Shown: piece after piece, positions 36,438-44,608 of the stretch
Layout: each line of letters starts with the position of its first letter
Position numbering within the stretch: position 1 is the stretch's first letter
Assembly (NCBI GenBank): GCA_004297775.1
Contig: SCUE01000034.1
Location: 1 to 64,000 of the forward strand
DNA length: 64,000 nt
From: Chloroflexota bacterium
GTDB taxonomy: Bacteria > Chloroflexota > UBA6077 > FW602-bin22
Direction: 5' to 3'
Position numbers and translations under genes: made by a program
The notes under the pieces: generated by a model
Told to the model about the DNA's origin: nothing
What the model saw: the letters and a program-made list of their open reading frames with translations, nothing else
Databases searched by the model: none

Positions 36438-36493
36438 ATCGGCCGCGCTATCCAATAGTCTGAGCCCTCGGCAGTGGCGATGGTTGTTTCCAT
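36434..36493 (-). CDS. 19-codon leader ORF coupled to the CD-NTase gene
   Basis: ATG 36493 is preceded by GGAGGAATAATC, the best ribosome-binding site in the operon. The frame encodes METTIATAEGSDYWIARPI and its TGA overlaps the ATG of the CD-NTase gene (ATGA). The CD-NTase start itself has no good ribosome-binding site, so its translation probably depends on reinitiation after this leader. The frame differs from that of the CD-NTase. Seen directly; function inferred. Confidence 0.6.
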   Translation of the reverse strand: METTIATAEGSDYWIARPI

Positions 36494-36994
36494 GATTATT
36501 CCTCCGAGTCACGCACGGCGACGGCAGCGGCTGCGGGTCGTTTGTCCGTCGGAACTCAAGACCACATCCGAGGGCCAACGCTGCGGCATACCGCGCGAAG
36601 GGTCACTCGCTGCCTGCCCAGGGACCGGTGTTCGGAACCAACCGGGGCGCCGGTTGAAGTTGGCGCCACCTGTCACGCCGCCGCTCACAATTGTATCAAG
36701 CAAATGTTCCAGTATCGGCGCGTTGGAGCCCGTCATTTCAGGGTTTCACGATCAGGAGTCGCGACACGAACTAGTTTGCGCCCCGCCTGTTCTCTGGGAG
36801 CCTCGAACGAGCGCACGCGGCCGATTGGCACGGGCTCCGGGCGACACGTCGTGAGAACGATGTGCTGGTACCGCGTTGTGCCTAGTGGTCCGCCACCGTG
36901 ATTACGACGGGTTTCGCGGTGCGCCCGTGGAATCCATCAGGCAGCACTACGACCGGCGGGCCTGGCCCAGATCCAGCCGCACCTCGCTGACCTG
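36494..36994 (-). other. Spacer upstream of CBASS; probable promoter region
   Basis: 501 bases between the leader ORF and the end of the TIR gene. A TACAAT hexamer lies on the minus strand near 36689-36694 (within CTTGATACAATTGTG) but the -35 is poor, so I do not assign a promoter. Open frames here are short and lack coding character. The CBASS operon promoter should be in this stretch. Confidence 0.5.
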
Positions 36995-38281
36995 CTACGG
37001 ATCGGTATGCAGCAGCGCCTTGAGGAACCGGTCGAAGGCGCGGGTGTACGTGTCGAGGCTCCGTTGCCAACTACGGAAGTCGGCGGCCACCTTGGCGATC
37101 ACGTCGGCCTTGCGCGGGTGCTCCCAGCTGTCGAACAGGTAGTCGTCGATCGTGAGCGGGAAAAGGACGTTCTTGCCCTCCCGGTCCTCGCGCTGAAGCG
37201 CCCGCTCGATCTCTCGCAGGACCGGCCCGCTTTGGAGGGCGTCCTTCGAGCACACGACCACGAGCTTGTCGTAGCTGCGGATGCTCTGGTCGATCTCGCC
37301 CCAAACAGGTTCACCCCAGCGGGCGTCTTCGTAGAAGTACCAGACGCGCACGCCCTTGGCCTGGAGGTCAGAGTGCAACCGATCGCAGAACCTCCGGTCC
37401 CTGCCGCTGTGGCTGATGAAGCACGTGTAGTAGTCGAGGGCTCGCCGCACCAGAGACGGGATGTATGCGATCAAGGTCTCCGGCACGCCAGCGCCGCGGA
37501 GGAATGCCTCCGGGATCTCCCCTGCCGAGCGAAAGAGCGTATCGATGCCAATCGTCGACGGACCGAAGTGCGCAATCGTGTCGAGCCCCGTGACATTGCG
37601 GAGGTCTACGCCCGCGAAGAGAGTGACGCCAACGCGCGCGCTACTGAGATTGGCCCCGCTGAGGATGGCCCCGGCGAGGTTGGCCTCCACGAGCTTGGTC
37701 TCACGGAGGTCGGCCCCACGGAGGTCGGCCCCACGGAAGTCGACCCCGCCGAGGTTGGCCCCACGGAAGTCGGCCCCGGCGAGGGAGGACGCGTAGAACC
37801 GGGCCACGGCGAGGGAGGCCTCACGGAAGTCGGCCCCGGCGAGCTTGGCCGCGACGAAGTCGGCCCGGTCAAGGTCAATCCCTTCGTCCGGGTGGGCGCG
37901 TCGCCAGGCGTTCCACGTCTTGACGCCCTTCTCGAGGCGGGCGAGGTGCTCCGGGTTGGCCACGTGCGCTCCATCGGCTGAGTGCCGAGAATGATCGCCT
38001 ATCGGTAGGTGCGGCGGAGCCAGCGCGTAGCCGCCATCATCACCGTGGCGGACGACTAGTTCGCGCGAAGGATGCGTGGACGGCATCAGCGCGCGGGTCG
38101 CCTTGGTCACATCTACCAAAGCGCGCGACATCGCAGAGACTCCGTTCGCGATCGGCGCCGCGGCGATGATCAAGGCCACGATTAGCCTGCCGAGCGCGGT
38201 CAGGCGTTGCGGCCGGCGCGTGCCAGCGGGCACGACGATGCCTGACCCGTGTCGCACCCAGCCCGCGGGGAGTTCGTCCAT
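36995..38281 (-). CDS. Membrane-anchored pentapeptide-repeat TIR protein
   Basis: 428 residues if started at ATG 38281. A hydrophobic helix (LIVALIIAAAPIANGV, about 33-48) probably anchors it. Residues about 135-215 are pentapeptide repeats (ADFRGANLGGVDFRGADLRG), a right-handed beta helix. After IPSLVRRALDYYTCFISHSG the TIR domain runs from about 284 to 428; WGEIDQSI and the SKDALQSGPVLREIERAL segment match bacterial TIRs whose Glu hydrolyses NAD+. Acts plausibly as an abortive-infection NADase. It lies upstream of CBASS on the same strand but is separated by the 501-base spacer. Confidence 0.85.
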   Translation of the reverse strand: MDELPAGWVRHGSGIVVPAGTRRPQRLTALGRLIVALIIAAAPIANGVSAMSRALVDVTKATRALMPSTHPSRELVVRHGDDGGYALAPPHLPIGDHSRHSADGAHVANPEHLARLEKGVKTWNAWRRAHPDEGIDLDRADFVAAKLAGADFREASLAVARFYASSLAGADFRGANLGGVDFRGADLRGADLRETKLVEANLAGAILSGANLSSARVGVTLFAGVDLRNVTGLDTIAHFGPSTIGIDTLFRSAGEIPEAFLRGAGVPETLIAYIPSLVRRALDYYTCFISHSGRDRRFCDRLHSDLQAKGVRVWYFYEDARWGEPVWGEIDQSIRSYDKLVVVCSKDALQSGPVLREIERALQREDREGKNVLFPLTIDDYLFDSWEHPRKADVIAKVAADFRSWQRSLDTYTRAFDRFLKALLHTDP

Positions 38282-39680
38282 GCCTCTGTATACTGCCCAG
38301 GTGGGACATTGGTCCGACGATCTCGTCGACGACCTCGCGACCGAGCTTGGTCTTCGCGCCGCGCATGCCGACCGTGTCGCGCTGAAGGTGGCGCTCAACA
38401 ACGTCGCGGCGGAGATAGAGTTGGTAGCAGGCCGAGCCTTCGGCATCAGCAGACAGAGGACCGCGACGATCGAGTCGGGCGGCCTGCCGTTCGCCGAGAT
38501 CCCTGACCTCCAGGTCGACAGCTTCGACCCCGGCGTCGAAGTCTGGCCCGTGGCCGATCCCGTGCATCCGCTCGTCGCGACGGTCCTCCAACTCGGCCGA
38601 TGGGACTCCCTACCCGAGCGAGCCATTCCCGTCGGCGAGGCGCTGTGGATCGCCGGCCACATCGTCGCGAAGGCCAAGCGTGACGGGTTCTTGTCACGCG
38701 AACACCTTGTCCGGTGGCTAGGGACGGCGTTCGACCCGAGCGAGCGCATCGAGTTCCTCAAGCGACTGGTGGACGCGACCAACCGAATCCACGTGCCGAT
38801 CGTGGCGGCCCAGGCCCATGGGTGGTGGTTCCAGCTCACGCGGCGCTTGGTTTGGGTGACGAGCGAGACGCCCGAGGAACAGCGGCTGTTGGAGCCGCTA
38901 ATCGATGAGGATGGCGGTGTGCGCGCGCTGGCCGGCGCCGAGCCGATCCTCATCGTGGCCCGACTCACGGACCATCCCGTCAAGTGGGCGTTTCTGGCGC
39001 GCATCTGGCCGGGAGTAACTCGTCCGTCGGAGCGCACGTGGCGAATCCTGGCGAAGGGCATCCACGGACACGGCATCCCGATCCTGACGATCGACGAGGC
39101 GTCCTCGGCCGAGGAGACCGCGTGCCAACTACTGCTCTTGGCGTATTGGCACGGGTACGTCTCAGGCGATGACGCCGGGCTGGCGGATGCGCTCGCGCGG
39201 GCGTATCCGGAAGCAGTGCAGCGGATAAGTCGAGCCACCAACGCCCCGAACCACCGGTCAGCCGCCTCGATGCTCCTTGAGGGGTTACTGCATCCGGGAT
39301 TCGACCCTGTACGAGGTGCAGATTCCACGCGCAGATACGTGAACAAGAAGGCGCGGATCGCCATCCTCGAGTACCGAAAGGCCGACGCACCAGGTGTCCA
39401 CCCCTGGGACCGCCACGGAGTCAGCGAGCGCTACTACTACAAACTGGTCAAACGCCTGGCTTCGAAGGATGATAGTCGGTACCGGGTGGACGATCAGGTG
39501 CACGACGCGATCCGGGCACACCTCCAAGACCGGGAAGGTCACACGGAGCGGCGGGCTGCCGCGATGGGTCTTCTCCTGGAACGCGGCTTCAGCCGAGAGG
39601 CGGCGCGCAAGTGGCTCCAGAGGCATCCGATCGAGCAGGCGCTCTCTGCACGGCCGCGACCTCCGGCGCAGCGCGTGTGA
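38280..39680 (+). CDS. Uncharacterised 466-residue protein divergent from the TIR gene
   Basis: Starts at ATG 38280 with GGGGAG seven bases upstream. Its ATG overlaps the TIR gene's ATG on the other strand (CATG), so one of the two starts may be wrong. The middle is helical and Trp-rich; the C-terminal 80 residues (GVSERYYYKLVKRLASK, then RRAAAMGLLLERGFSREAARKWL) look like two helix-turn-helix units, suggesting DNA binding. No family recognised. Divergent arrangement suggests it could regulate the TIR gene or be its partner. Confidence 0.7.
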   Translation: MPLYTAQVGHWSDDLVDDLATELGLRAAHADRVALKVALNNVAAEIELVAGRAFGISRQRTATIESGGLPFAEIPDLQVDSFDPGVEVWPVADPVHPLVATVLQLGRWDSLPERAIPVGEALWIAGHIVAKAKRDGFLSREHLVRWLGTAFDPSERIEFLKRLVDATNRIHVPIVAAQAHGWWFQLTRRLVWVTSETPEEQRLLEPLIDEDGGVRALAGAEPILIVARLTDHPVKWAFLARIWPGVTRPSERTWRILAKGIHGHGIPILTIDEASSAEETACQLLLLAYWHGYVSGDDAGLADALARAYPEAVQRISRATNAPNHRSAASMLLEGLLHPGFDPVRGADSTRRYVNKKARIAILEYRKADAPGVHPWDRHGVSERYYYKLVKRLASKDDSRYRVDDQVHDAIRAHLQDREGHTERRAAAMGLLLERGFSREAARKWLQRHPIEQALSARPRPPAQRV

Positions 39681-39896
39681 CGGACGCGCGAACTCGTGGC
39701 TTGCGCGTGTTGGTTGCTGCTGCACTTCCGCATCCATCCGGCGCTGGCCGGCTCCAAGATGATCTAAACCCTTCCTCCACGAAGCTCCATAGTTCTGAAG
39801 CATCGCCCCTGCTTCACTGCCATCATCGAGCCAGCATCCCGCCGCGATCCTGTTCGGAAGCGTCCCGCCTCCACCCGCAATGAACCCTCGGCACAC

Positions 39897-41492
39897 GTGG
39901 AACGCCGGATCGACCCGTCCCTGAGCCTGCCGGAGCGCACTGCGCCGACTGTCCCGTTCGTCGGCGAAGCACCCGCAAACCCCGTGGTGTCGACCTTTCC
40001 ATCACCCGACGACGATCGCCCCGCAATCCGCCGCCCGCTCGCCCTCATCGATGGCCACGCCTACGCCGTCGCCTGGTCGCCCACGCCCGATGCCGTGCCC
40101 TCTGGTTCCAGGTACGTCGTCGTCCGTGACGATGGTGTCGCCTTCGGTCACGGTCCAGCCCGATCGCCGGATGATCTCCCCTACGACATCGCGTTCCCCA
40201 TCGCGCCACGCCGCGTTCGCCTGTGGCGCCAGTCCGCCATCGAGAGCTACCTTCGCGGTCTCCGACCCGACCCGTCCGACCTCCTGGCCCGTCTCGAAGC
40301 CTGCTACGACACCTTCATCGACTTCGGGTTCTCCGGCGCCGATCAGTCGTCGATTTGCCTGCTGCTTGCCAGTCTCTCGATCAGCACCTGGTTCGCCGAC
40401 GCCTTCCCCATCATCCCGTACCTCTGGATCGGCGGCGAACGCGGCGCCGGGAAGACCCATCTCGGAACCGTCTGGGCCGCGACCTCCCACCTGGGCGAAG
40501 TCATCCTCAGCGCCTCCTCTCCTTCCGCCGTGCGCGACCTCGCCAGTCTCGGCGCCGCCCTCTACTTCGATGACGCCGAATCGGCCGTCCGCGCCCGTCG
40601 TGGCGGCGCCCTCGACCGCGAGCTCCTCCTCGCCGGCAATCGCCGCGGGGCCCACGTCCTGGTCCGCCGCGCGACCGCCCGGGGCGAAAGCGACTGGATC
40701 GCCGTCTACGCTCCGCGCGCCTTCTCCGCCATCGCCCCGCCCGATGCCACCCTCGCCTCACGCGCCATCATCGTGCCCCTCACCCGCACTATCGATCCGG
40801 TCCGCGCTCAGCGCGACCCCGCCGATCCATTCGCGTGGCCGTGCGATCGTCGCGCCCTCATCGACCACCTCTGGGCGTTCGCTCTCGCTAATCTCACTCG
40901 CGCCGAAACGGCGTGGCGCACACTCGAAGACGAACGCTCCCTCCTCGGCCGCGAATTCGAGAAATGGCGTCCGCTCATCGCCATCGCCCAGATCCTCGAG
41001 GACGGCGGCGTCGCCGACTGCGTCAGCCGCTTGCGCGCGGTCATCGGCGCCAGCCGCAACGCCGCCCACCACCACCTTCTACCGGACGAAACCTCCGAAG
41101 TCATCGCCGCGCTCGCCCACGTCGTCGTCCATTTCCGCGCAATGCCGGACTCCGAAATAGCCTCCGCCCGCCACGTCTGGTTTCGATCGGACTGCTCCAT
41201 TCGGATCGACAACGCCCTTATCCTTCGGGTCGTACAGGAGGTTGCACCCGAAGGCTCCCTGGCCTCACGCGCCGAACGATCCGCCGCCAGCCGAATCGGC
41301 CGCGCAATGGCACGGCTCGGCTTCCAGCCATCCCGCGCCTCGGGGAGCGGTCGAGCGCGCGGCTGGGTCGTCAATCTGGATCGCGTCGTCGCGATCGCCG
41401 GCGCCCACGGAATTCCCCTACCGGCCGCTTCCACGATCGACGACGGCCCGGGCGCCCGCGCGCCACATCACGGACGGACAACTCGTGTCTAG
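39897..41492 (+). CDS. P-loop ATPase of the phage/plasmid replication type (DUF3631/DUF927-like)
   Basis: 531 residues. Walker A is GGERGAGKTH at about 180; the acidic segment ALYFDDAES about 50 residues later is a Walker B. Proteins with this spacing occur as primase/helicase-like genes on phages, plasmids and integrated elements. The C-terminal half has helical segments and a possible winged helix (ASRIGRAMARLGFQPSRAS). Start GTG 39897 lacks a clear ribosome-binding site. Element-derived in my view, but family assignment is from motif order only. Confidence 0.65.
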   Translation: MERRIDPSLSLPERTAPTVPFVGEAPANPVVSTFPSPDDDRPAIRRPLALIDGHAYAVAWSPTPDAVPSGSRYVVVRDDGVAFGHGPARSPDDLPYDIAFPIAPRRVRLWRQSAIESYLRGLRPDPSDLLARLEACYDTFIDFGFSGADQSSICLLLASLSISTWFADAFPIIPYLWIGGERGAGKTHLGTVWAATSHLGEVILSASSPSAVRDLASLGAALYFDDAESAVRARRGGALDRELLLAGNRRGAHVLVRRATARGESDWIAVYAPRAFSAIAPPDATLASRAIIVPLTRTIDPVRAQRDPADPFAWPCDRRALIDHLWAFALANLTRAETAWRTLEDERSLLGREFEKWRPLIAIAQILEDGGVADCVSRLRAVIGASRNAAHHHLLPDETSEVIAALAHVVVHFRAMPDSEIASARHVWFRSDCSIRIDNALILRVVQEVAPEGSLASRAERSAASRIGRAMARLGFQPSRASGSGRARGWVVNLDRVVAIAGAHGIPLPAASTIDDGPGARAPHHGRTTRV

Positions 41493-41502
41493 CGCGCCCC
41501 CA

Positions 41503-41704
41503 GGACACACATCGTGGACACGTATGGACACATGCACTCGTCAGACTCGCCGCGCTGTTCGCCCTTCCGCGCCGGGCTCGACCGCCGAGCGAACCGCCTC
41601 GGAACGCGCTCGCCAATCTCATTTCGGTCTCCGACGCCACGATCGATGGCCGCCAGCGCGCGATGGACAACGAAGCCTCTGGACACTACGGACACTTCGG
41701 ACAC
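41503..41704 (+). repeat. GGACAC iteron-like repeats
   Basis: GGACAC occurs at 41503, 41516 and 41526 (13- and 10-base steps), then again at 41681, 41690 and 41699 (9-base steps, as GGACACTAC GGACACTTC GGACACTTC). They lie just after the replication-type ATPase gene, where iterons are often found. The rest of 41493-41850 shows no intact gene. Confidence 0.45.
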
Positions 41705-41944
41705 TTCTGCGAGCGTGTCACGTGCATTGCGCCCTACACCTCGTCGCCCGCGCCTCCGGCTCCCCTCAGCCAGGACCCTGCGCCCTCTGACGCCACGATC
41801 CGACGTCGCGCTTAACAACCGAATCCGCCCGGCCGTTCCTCGCCCACCGACTACGACGCCGAGCGGGGCACGCGCACTCGGTGTGTTGGTGCTCGACGAA
41901 CGCCACACCGCGGCTCGGAAACTGGCCGGTCGAGGTAGATCGCC

Positions 41945-42206
41945 TCAGCGTTCATCGGCGCGGTCCCGCTCCAGCACAGCCGACGGAAGAGGCAAGCCGG
42001 GGACGGGTTCGATCGGTGGGCCATGGCCGAGCAGGTCTTCGCGCGGCGGTCGCACCCGTCCCGCGGCAATCAGACGCTCGATATTCCCGCCGGCCGGCAA
42101 GGGTCCGAGTAGCGCGATCGGTGACTTCGAAGCTGGCGCCCTGGCGCACTTCGCGCAACCAGACACTGGCGTTCTGTCGCAACTCTCGCACACTGATTCG
42201 CTTCAC
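41945..42206 (-). pseudogene. Broken Phd/YefM-type antitoxin with toxin start remnant
   Basis: The N-terminus (MKRISVRELRQNASVWLREV then RQGASFEVTDR) is a classic prevent-host-death antitoxin in one frame; after Asp-Arg the homologous continuation (IALLGPLPAGGNIERLIAAG) is in another frame, with a few residues missing at the joint, so a small frame-shifting deletion has occurred. The shifted frame ends at 41945. An ATG at 41955 starts a VapC-like MNAEAIYLD that loses homology after nine codons. The pair is dead. Confidence 0.75.
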
Positions 42207-42209
42207 ATG

Positions 42210-43100
42210 CTACATCGTGGCACACTGTGTTCGGCTCTGCGCACCGGGTTTAGTCCCCGTCGCGATAACCGCGCCGAGCAGGAGAATCGCCCCGATTACC
42301 CCGATCAACCCGAACTGCTCGCCGAAGACGATCGCGCCGAGCCCGGTCGCGGTCAGCGGCTCGAGCAGTCCGGCGATCGCGGCCGCGCTGGCTGGCACCC
42401 GGCGTAGGCCGGTCGAGAACAGGATGTAGGCGAGCGCGGTCGGGACGATGCCGAGGTACAGGATCGTCGGCCCGGCGGTCCACGCGAGATCGATCGCCTG
42501 ACCAGGCTGGGCGACGACAAAAGGCATCAGACAGAGCGCCGCGACTGTGAACGTGAGAGCCGTCAGCGTGAATTGATCCGTGCCGGGCAACGCGCGTTTC
42601 GTCAGGACGGCGTAGAGCGAATACGAGAACCCGGCGCCGACCGCCAGGAGCGCGCCGAGTCCGAATTCGGGACCGAGCGCGGGTCCGGCGTCCACCACCA
42701 GGAGCACCGCACCGACGACGCCAACCGACAGCGCGACGGCGCGATGCCGCGTGACTGGTTCGCCAAGAATCACCCGCGCCAGCAGTGCGATAAACACCGG
42801 CGCCGAGCAGATCGAGAGCAGCGCCGACACCGCGACGCCCGCGCGCGGCACGGCCGAGAAGTAGCAGATCTGGAACGACGCCATCCCGAGACCGGCGAGC
42901 GCGAAGCCGATACCGCGCGGCTGACGCCACGGTCGCAACACGCGCGCGGCCACCAACAGCAAGGGTGCCGCCACGAGGAACCGCTCCGCCCCGACGAGGA
43001 TCGGCGCCGCGTTCCCCGACACGCCCAGCCGAGCCAGCGCCGCCCCGGTTGTTCCCCAGGTGATCGCCGCCAACGCGACGAACAGGAGGCCGAGGCGCAC
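42210..43100 (-). CDS. EamA/DMT-family transporter
   Basis: 296 residues with about ten membrane helices in two EamA repeats: the first opens LGLLFVALAAITWGTTGAAL, the second GFSYSLYAVLTKRALPG. The family exports amino acids or metabolites. Start placed at GTG 43100; upstream in-frame sequence has no membrane or coding character. Ends three bases before the dead antitoxin gene. Confidence 0.88.
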   Translation of the reverse strand: MRLGLLFVALAAITWGTTGAALARLGVSGNAAPILVGAERFLVAAPLLLVAARVLRPWRQPRGIGFALAGLGMASFQICYFSAVPRAGVAVSALLSICSAPVFIALLARVILGEPVTRHRAVALSVGVVGAVLLVVDAGPALGPEFGLGALLAVGAGFSYSLYAVLTKRALPGTDQFTLTALTFTVAALCLMPFVVAQPGQAIDLAWTAGPTILYLGIVPTALAYILFSTGLRRVPASAAAIAGLLEPLTATGLGAIVFGEQFGLIGVIGAILLLGAVIATGTKPGAQSRTQCATM

Positions 43101-43184
43101 GCCGCGAGGGTAGCGTCTTGTGCTTCGGCATGTCGCCTGGACCCGAAAAACATCAGGACCACGTAAGTCTTCTCTATGTGGCAC

Positions 43185-43212
43185 TTGACACGGCCGTTTG
43201 TCGGTGTACATT
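43185..43212 (+). promoter_or_regulatory. Sigma-70-type promoter
   Basis: TTGACA (43185-43190), a 16-base spacer and TACATT (43207-43212). The downstream leader is about 80 bases long and ends with GGAGGGAG before the ATG at 43301. It can form a CACGG/CCGTG hairpin around 43223-43243. Confidence 0.7.
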
Positions 43213-43300
43213 GACCCTGGTAAGCACGGACGCGTTCGCGCCGTGACTGCCGCGCAGTCGTTTCGGTTCGTTTCGCGCATTCCTTGGGAGGGAGATCGCG

Positions 43301-44503
43301 ATGGCCGCTGTTTCGGCGCGTCTGGAATCACGTCCCGGCGAAGTCCTGACACTGCTCCGCGCCGCTCTGACGCTCTTCATCATCACAATCGTGATCGGGC
43401 TGATCAACGGTCAGCAGTCCGTTCAGTTCGATCGCGGCACGCTGATCACACACCTTCACTCGGGCACGCTCGGCTGGATCTCACTGAGCGTCTTCGCGGC
43501 CACGATCTGGCTGTTCTCGGCCGGGAATGACGACGACGCGCAGCGCCGTTGGATCTCGCGATTCGGCGTCGCGGCCGTGTCGCTCTACGTCATCCTCTTC
43601 TACGTCGCGTTCCCAGGCCGACCGCTTGGCAGCCCGGCCCTGCTCGCGGTCGGCGGGACGCTGGCGATGCTCTCGATGATCTGGCTCTGGGTTTGGACCG
43701 TCCGTCAATCGCGACGCATCTCGATGGGCGTTGCCCGCCTTGCGCTCCTCGGCGCGGTTACGAACATGTGCCTCGGCGCCATCCTCGGCGTCACGGTCGA
43801 GGCTCGCATGATGGGCGCGGCGCTGGCCGAGTCCTTTCAGTCGGCTCATCCGGCGATGATGGTTGTCGGCTACCTCATCCCGGCGGGTATGGCCCTGATC
43901 GAGTGGCGGTTCAAGGGCCTCGACGCGCCGCGATCGCTCTGGGGAACCGTCCAGGTCGCCGCGCCGGTTGTCGGCGGCTGGTGTGTGATTCTCGGTCTGC
44001 TGCTCGGGATTCTGCCGCTCGTCATGCTCAGCCTGGTCCTTGAGATCGTCGCGATCGTCATCTTCGTCGTTCGGATGGCTCGTCCCGTCCTGGCACTCGA
44101 CTGGATGGGCGGCATCGATCGCCACATTGGCATCGCCTCGGTTGCCCTGGTGATTTCGGTCGTGCTCTTCGTGTATCTGATCTTCAGCTACGTCGAGGAC
44201 TTCTCGAAGGCGCCGCGCGGCCTCATCCTGGGGACCGATCACATGACATTCCTCGGCGTTCTGACGAACGCGATCCTGGTCATGGCGTACCAGGCGACCG
44301 CGCGGCGCGCGACGGTCTGGCCGTGGTCCGACCAGGTTCAGTTCTGGGGCATCAACATCGGCTGGATCGGCTTCGTCGCCGCACTCCTGACGGACACCAA
44401 AGCCCTGATTCCCATTTTCACGCCGATCCTCGGCGTCTGCCTACTGATCGCGATCGCGACCTACGCGAACCGTTCGACGGGGGAGAGCCAGACAGCATCG
44501 TAG
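43301..44503 (+). CDS. Polytopic membrane protein, haem-copper-oxidase-subunit-I-like
   Basis: 400 residues, about 11-12 membrane helices. Histidines sit within predicted helices or their ends in THLHSGTLGWISL, SAHPAMMVVGYLI and GTDHMTFLGVLTN, a pattern seen in relatives of the cbb3/NorB subunit I fold. I cannot confirm the full haem-ligand set. Preceded by a strong promoter and ribosome-binding site, so likely well expressed as a single gene. Function unknown. Confidence 0.7.
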   Translation: MAAVSARLESRPGEVLTLLRAALTLFIITIVIGLINGQQSVQFDRGTLITHLHSGTLGWISLSVFAATIWLFSAGNDDDAQRRWISRFGVAAVSLYVILFYVAFPGRPLGSPALLAVGGTLAMLSMIWLWVWTVRQSRRISMGVARLALLGAVTNMCLGAILGVTVEARMMGAALAESFQSAHPAMMVVGYLIPAGMALIEWRFKGLDAPRSLWGTVQVAAPVVGGWCVILGLLLGILPLVMLSLVLEIVAIVIFVVRMARPVLALDWMGGIDRHIGIASVALVISVVLFVYLIFSYVEDFSKAPRGLILGTDHMTFLGVLTNAILVMAYQATARRATVWPWSDQVQFWGINIGWIGFVAALLTDTKALIPIFTPILGVCLLIAIATYANRSTGESQTAS

Positions 44504-44510
44504 GGAGCGC

Positions 44511-44545
44511 CCGCTGGGACGGCGGGCGTCTCGCCCGCCTCCGAC
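44511..44545. repeat. Family-2 palindrome
   Basis: CTGGGACGGCGGGCGTCTCGCCCGCC, the clearest copy of the family, just after the membrane protein stop. Confidence 0.75.
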
Positions 44546-44608
44546 GGTGCGAAGATGGCTACGACGCGGGGAAGGTGCCCACTGACCCAGATGGCAGACT
44601 GTGCGTCA

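Noticed and set aside
36689-36711. TACAAT within CTTGATACAATTGTG as a CBASS promoter
   Set aside because: No acceptable -35 lies 16-18 bases upstream, so it is mentioned only in the spacer entry.
36474-36854. Plus-strand frame upstream of the CBASS operon
   Set aside because: It runs antisense to the leader ORF, lacks codon character and has no start signal.
38282-39364. N-terminal extension of the TIR gene of about 360 residues
   Set aside because: It is the antisense of the 466-residue gene, with Ser/Arg-rich shadow composition; the TIR protein makes sense from ATG 38281.
41514-42407. 297-residue plus-strand frame across the dead antitoxin region
   Set aside because: Composition (Ser/Thr/Arg/Pro) is that of a frame shadow, and it runs through two unrelated genes on the other strand.
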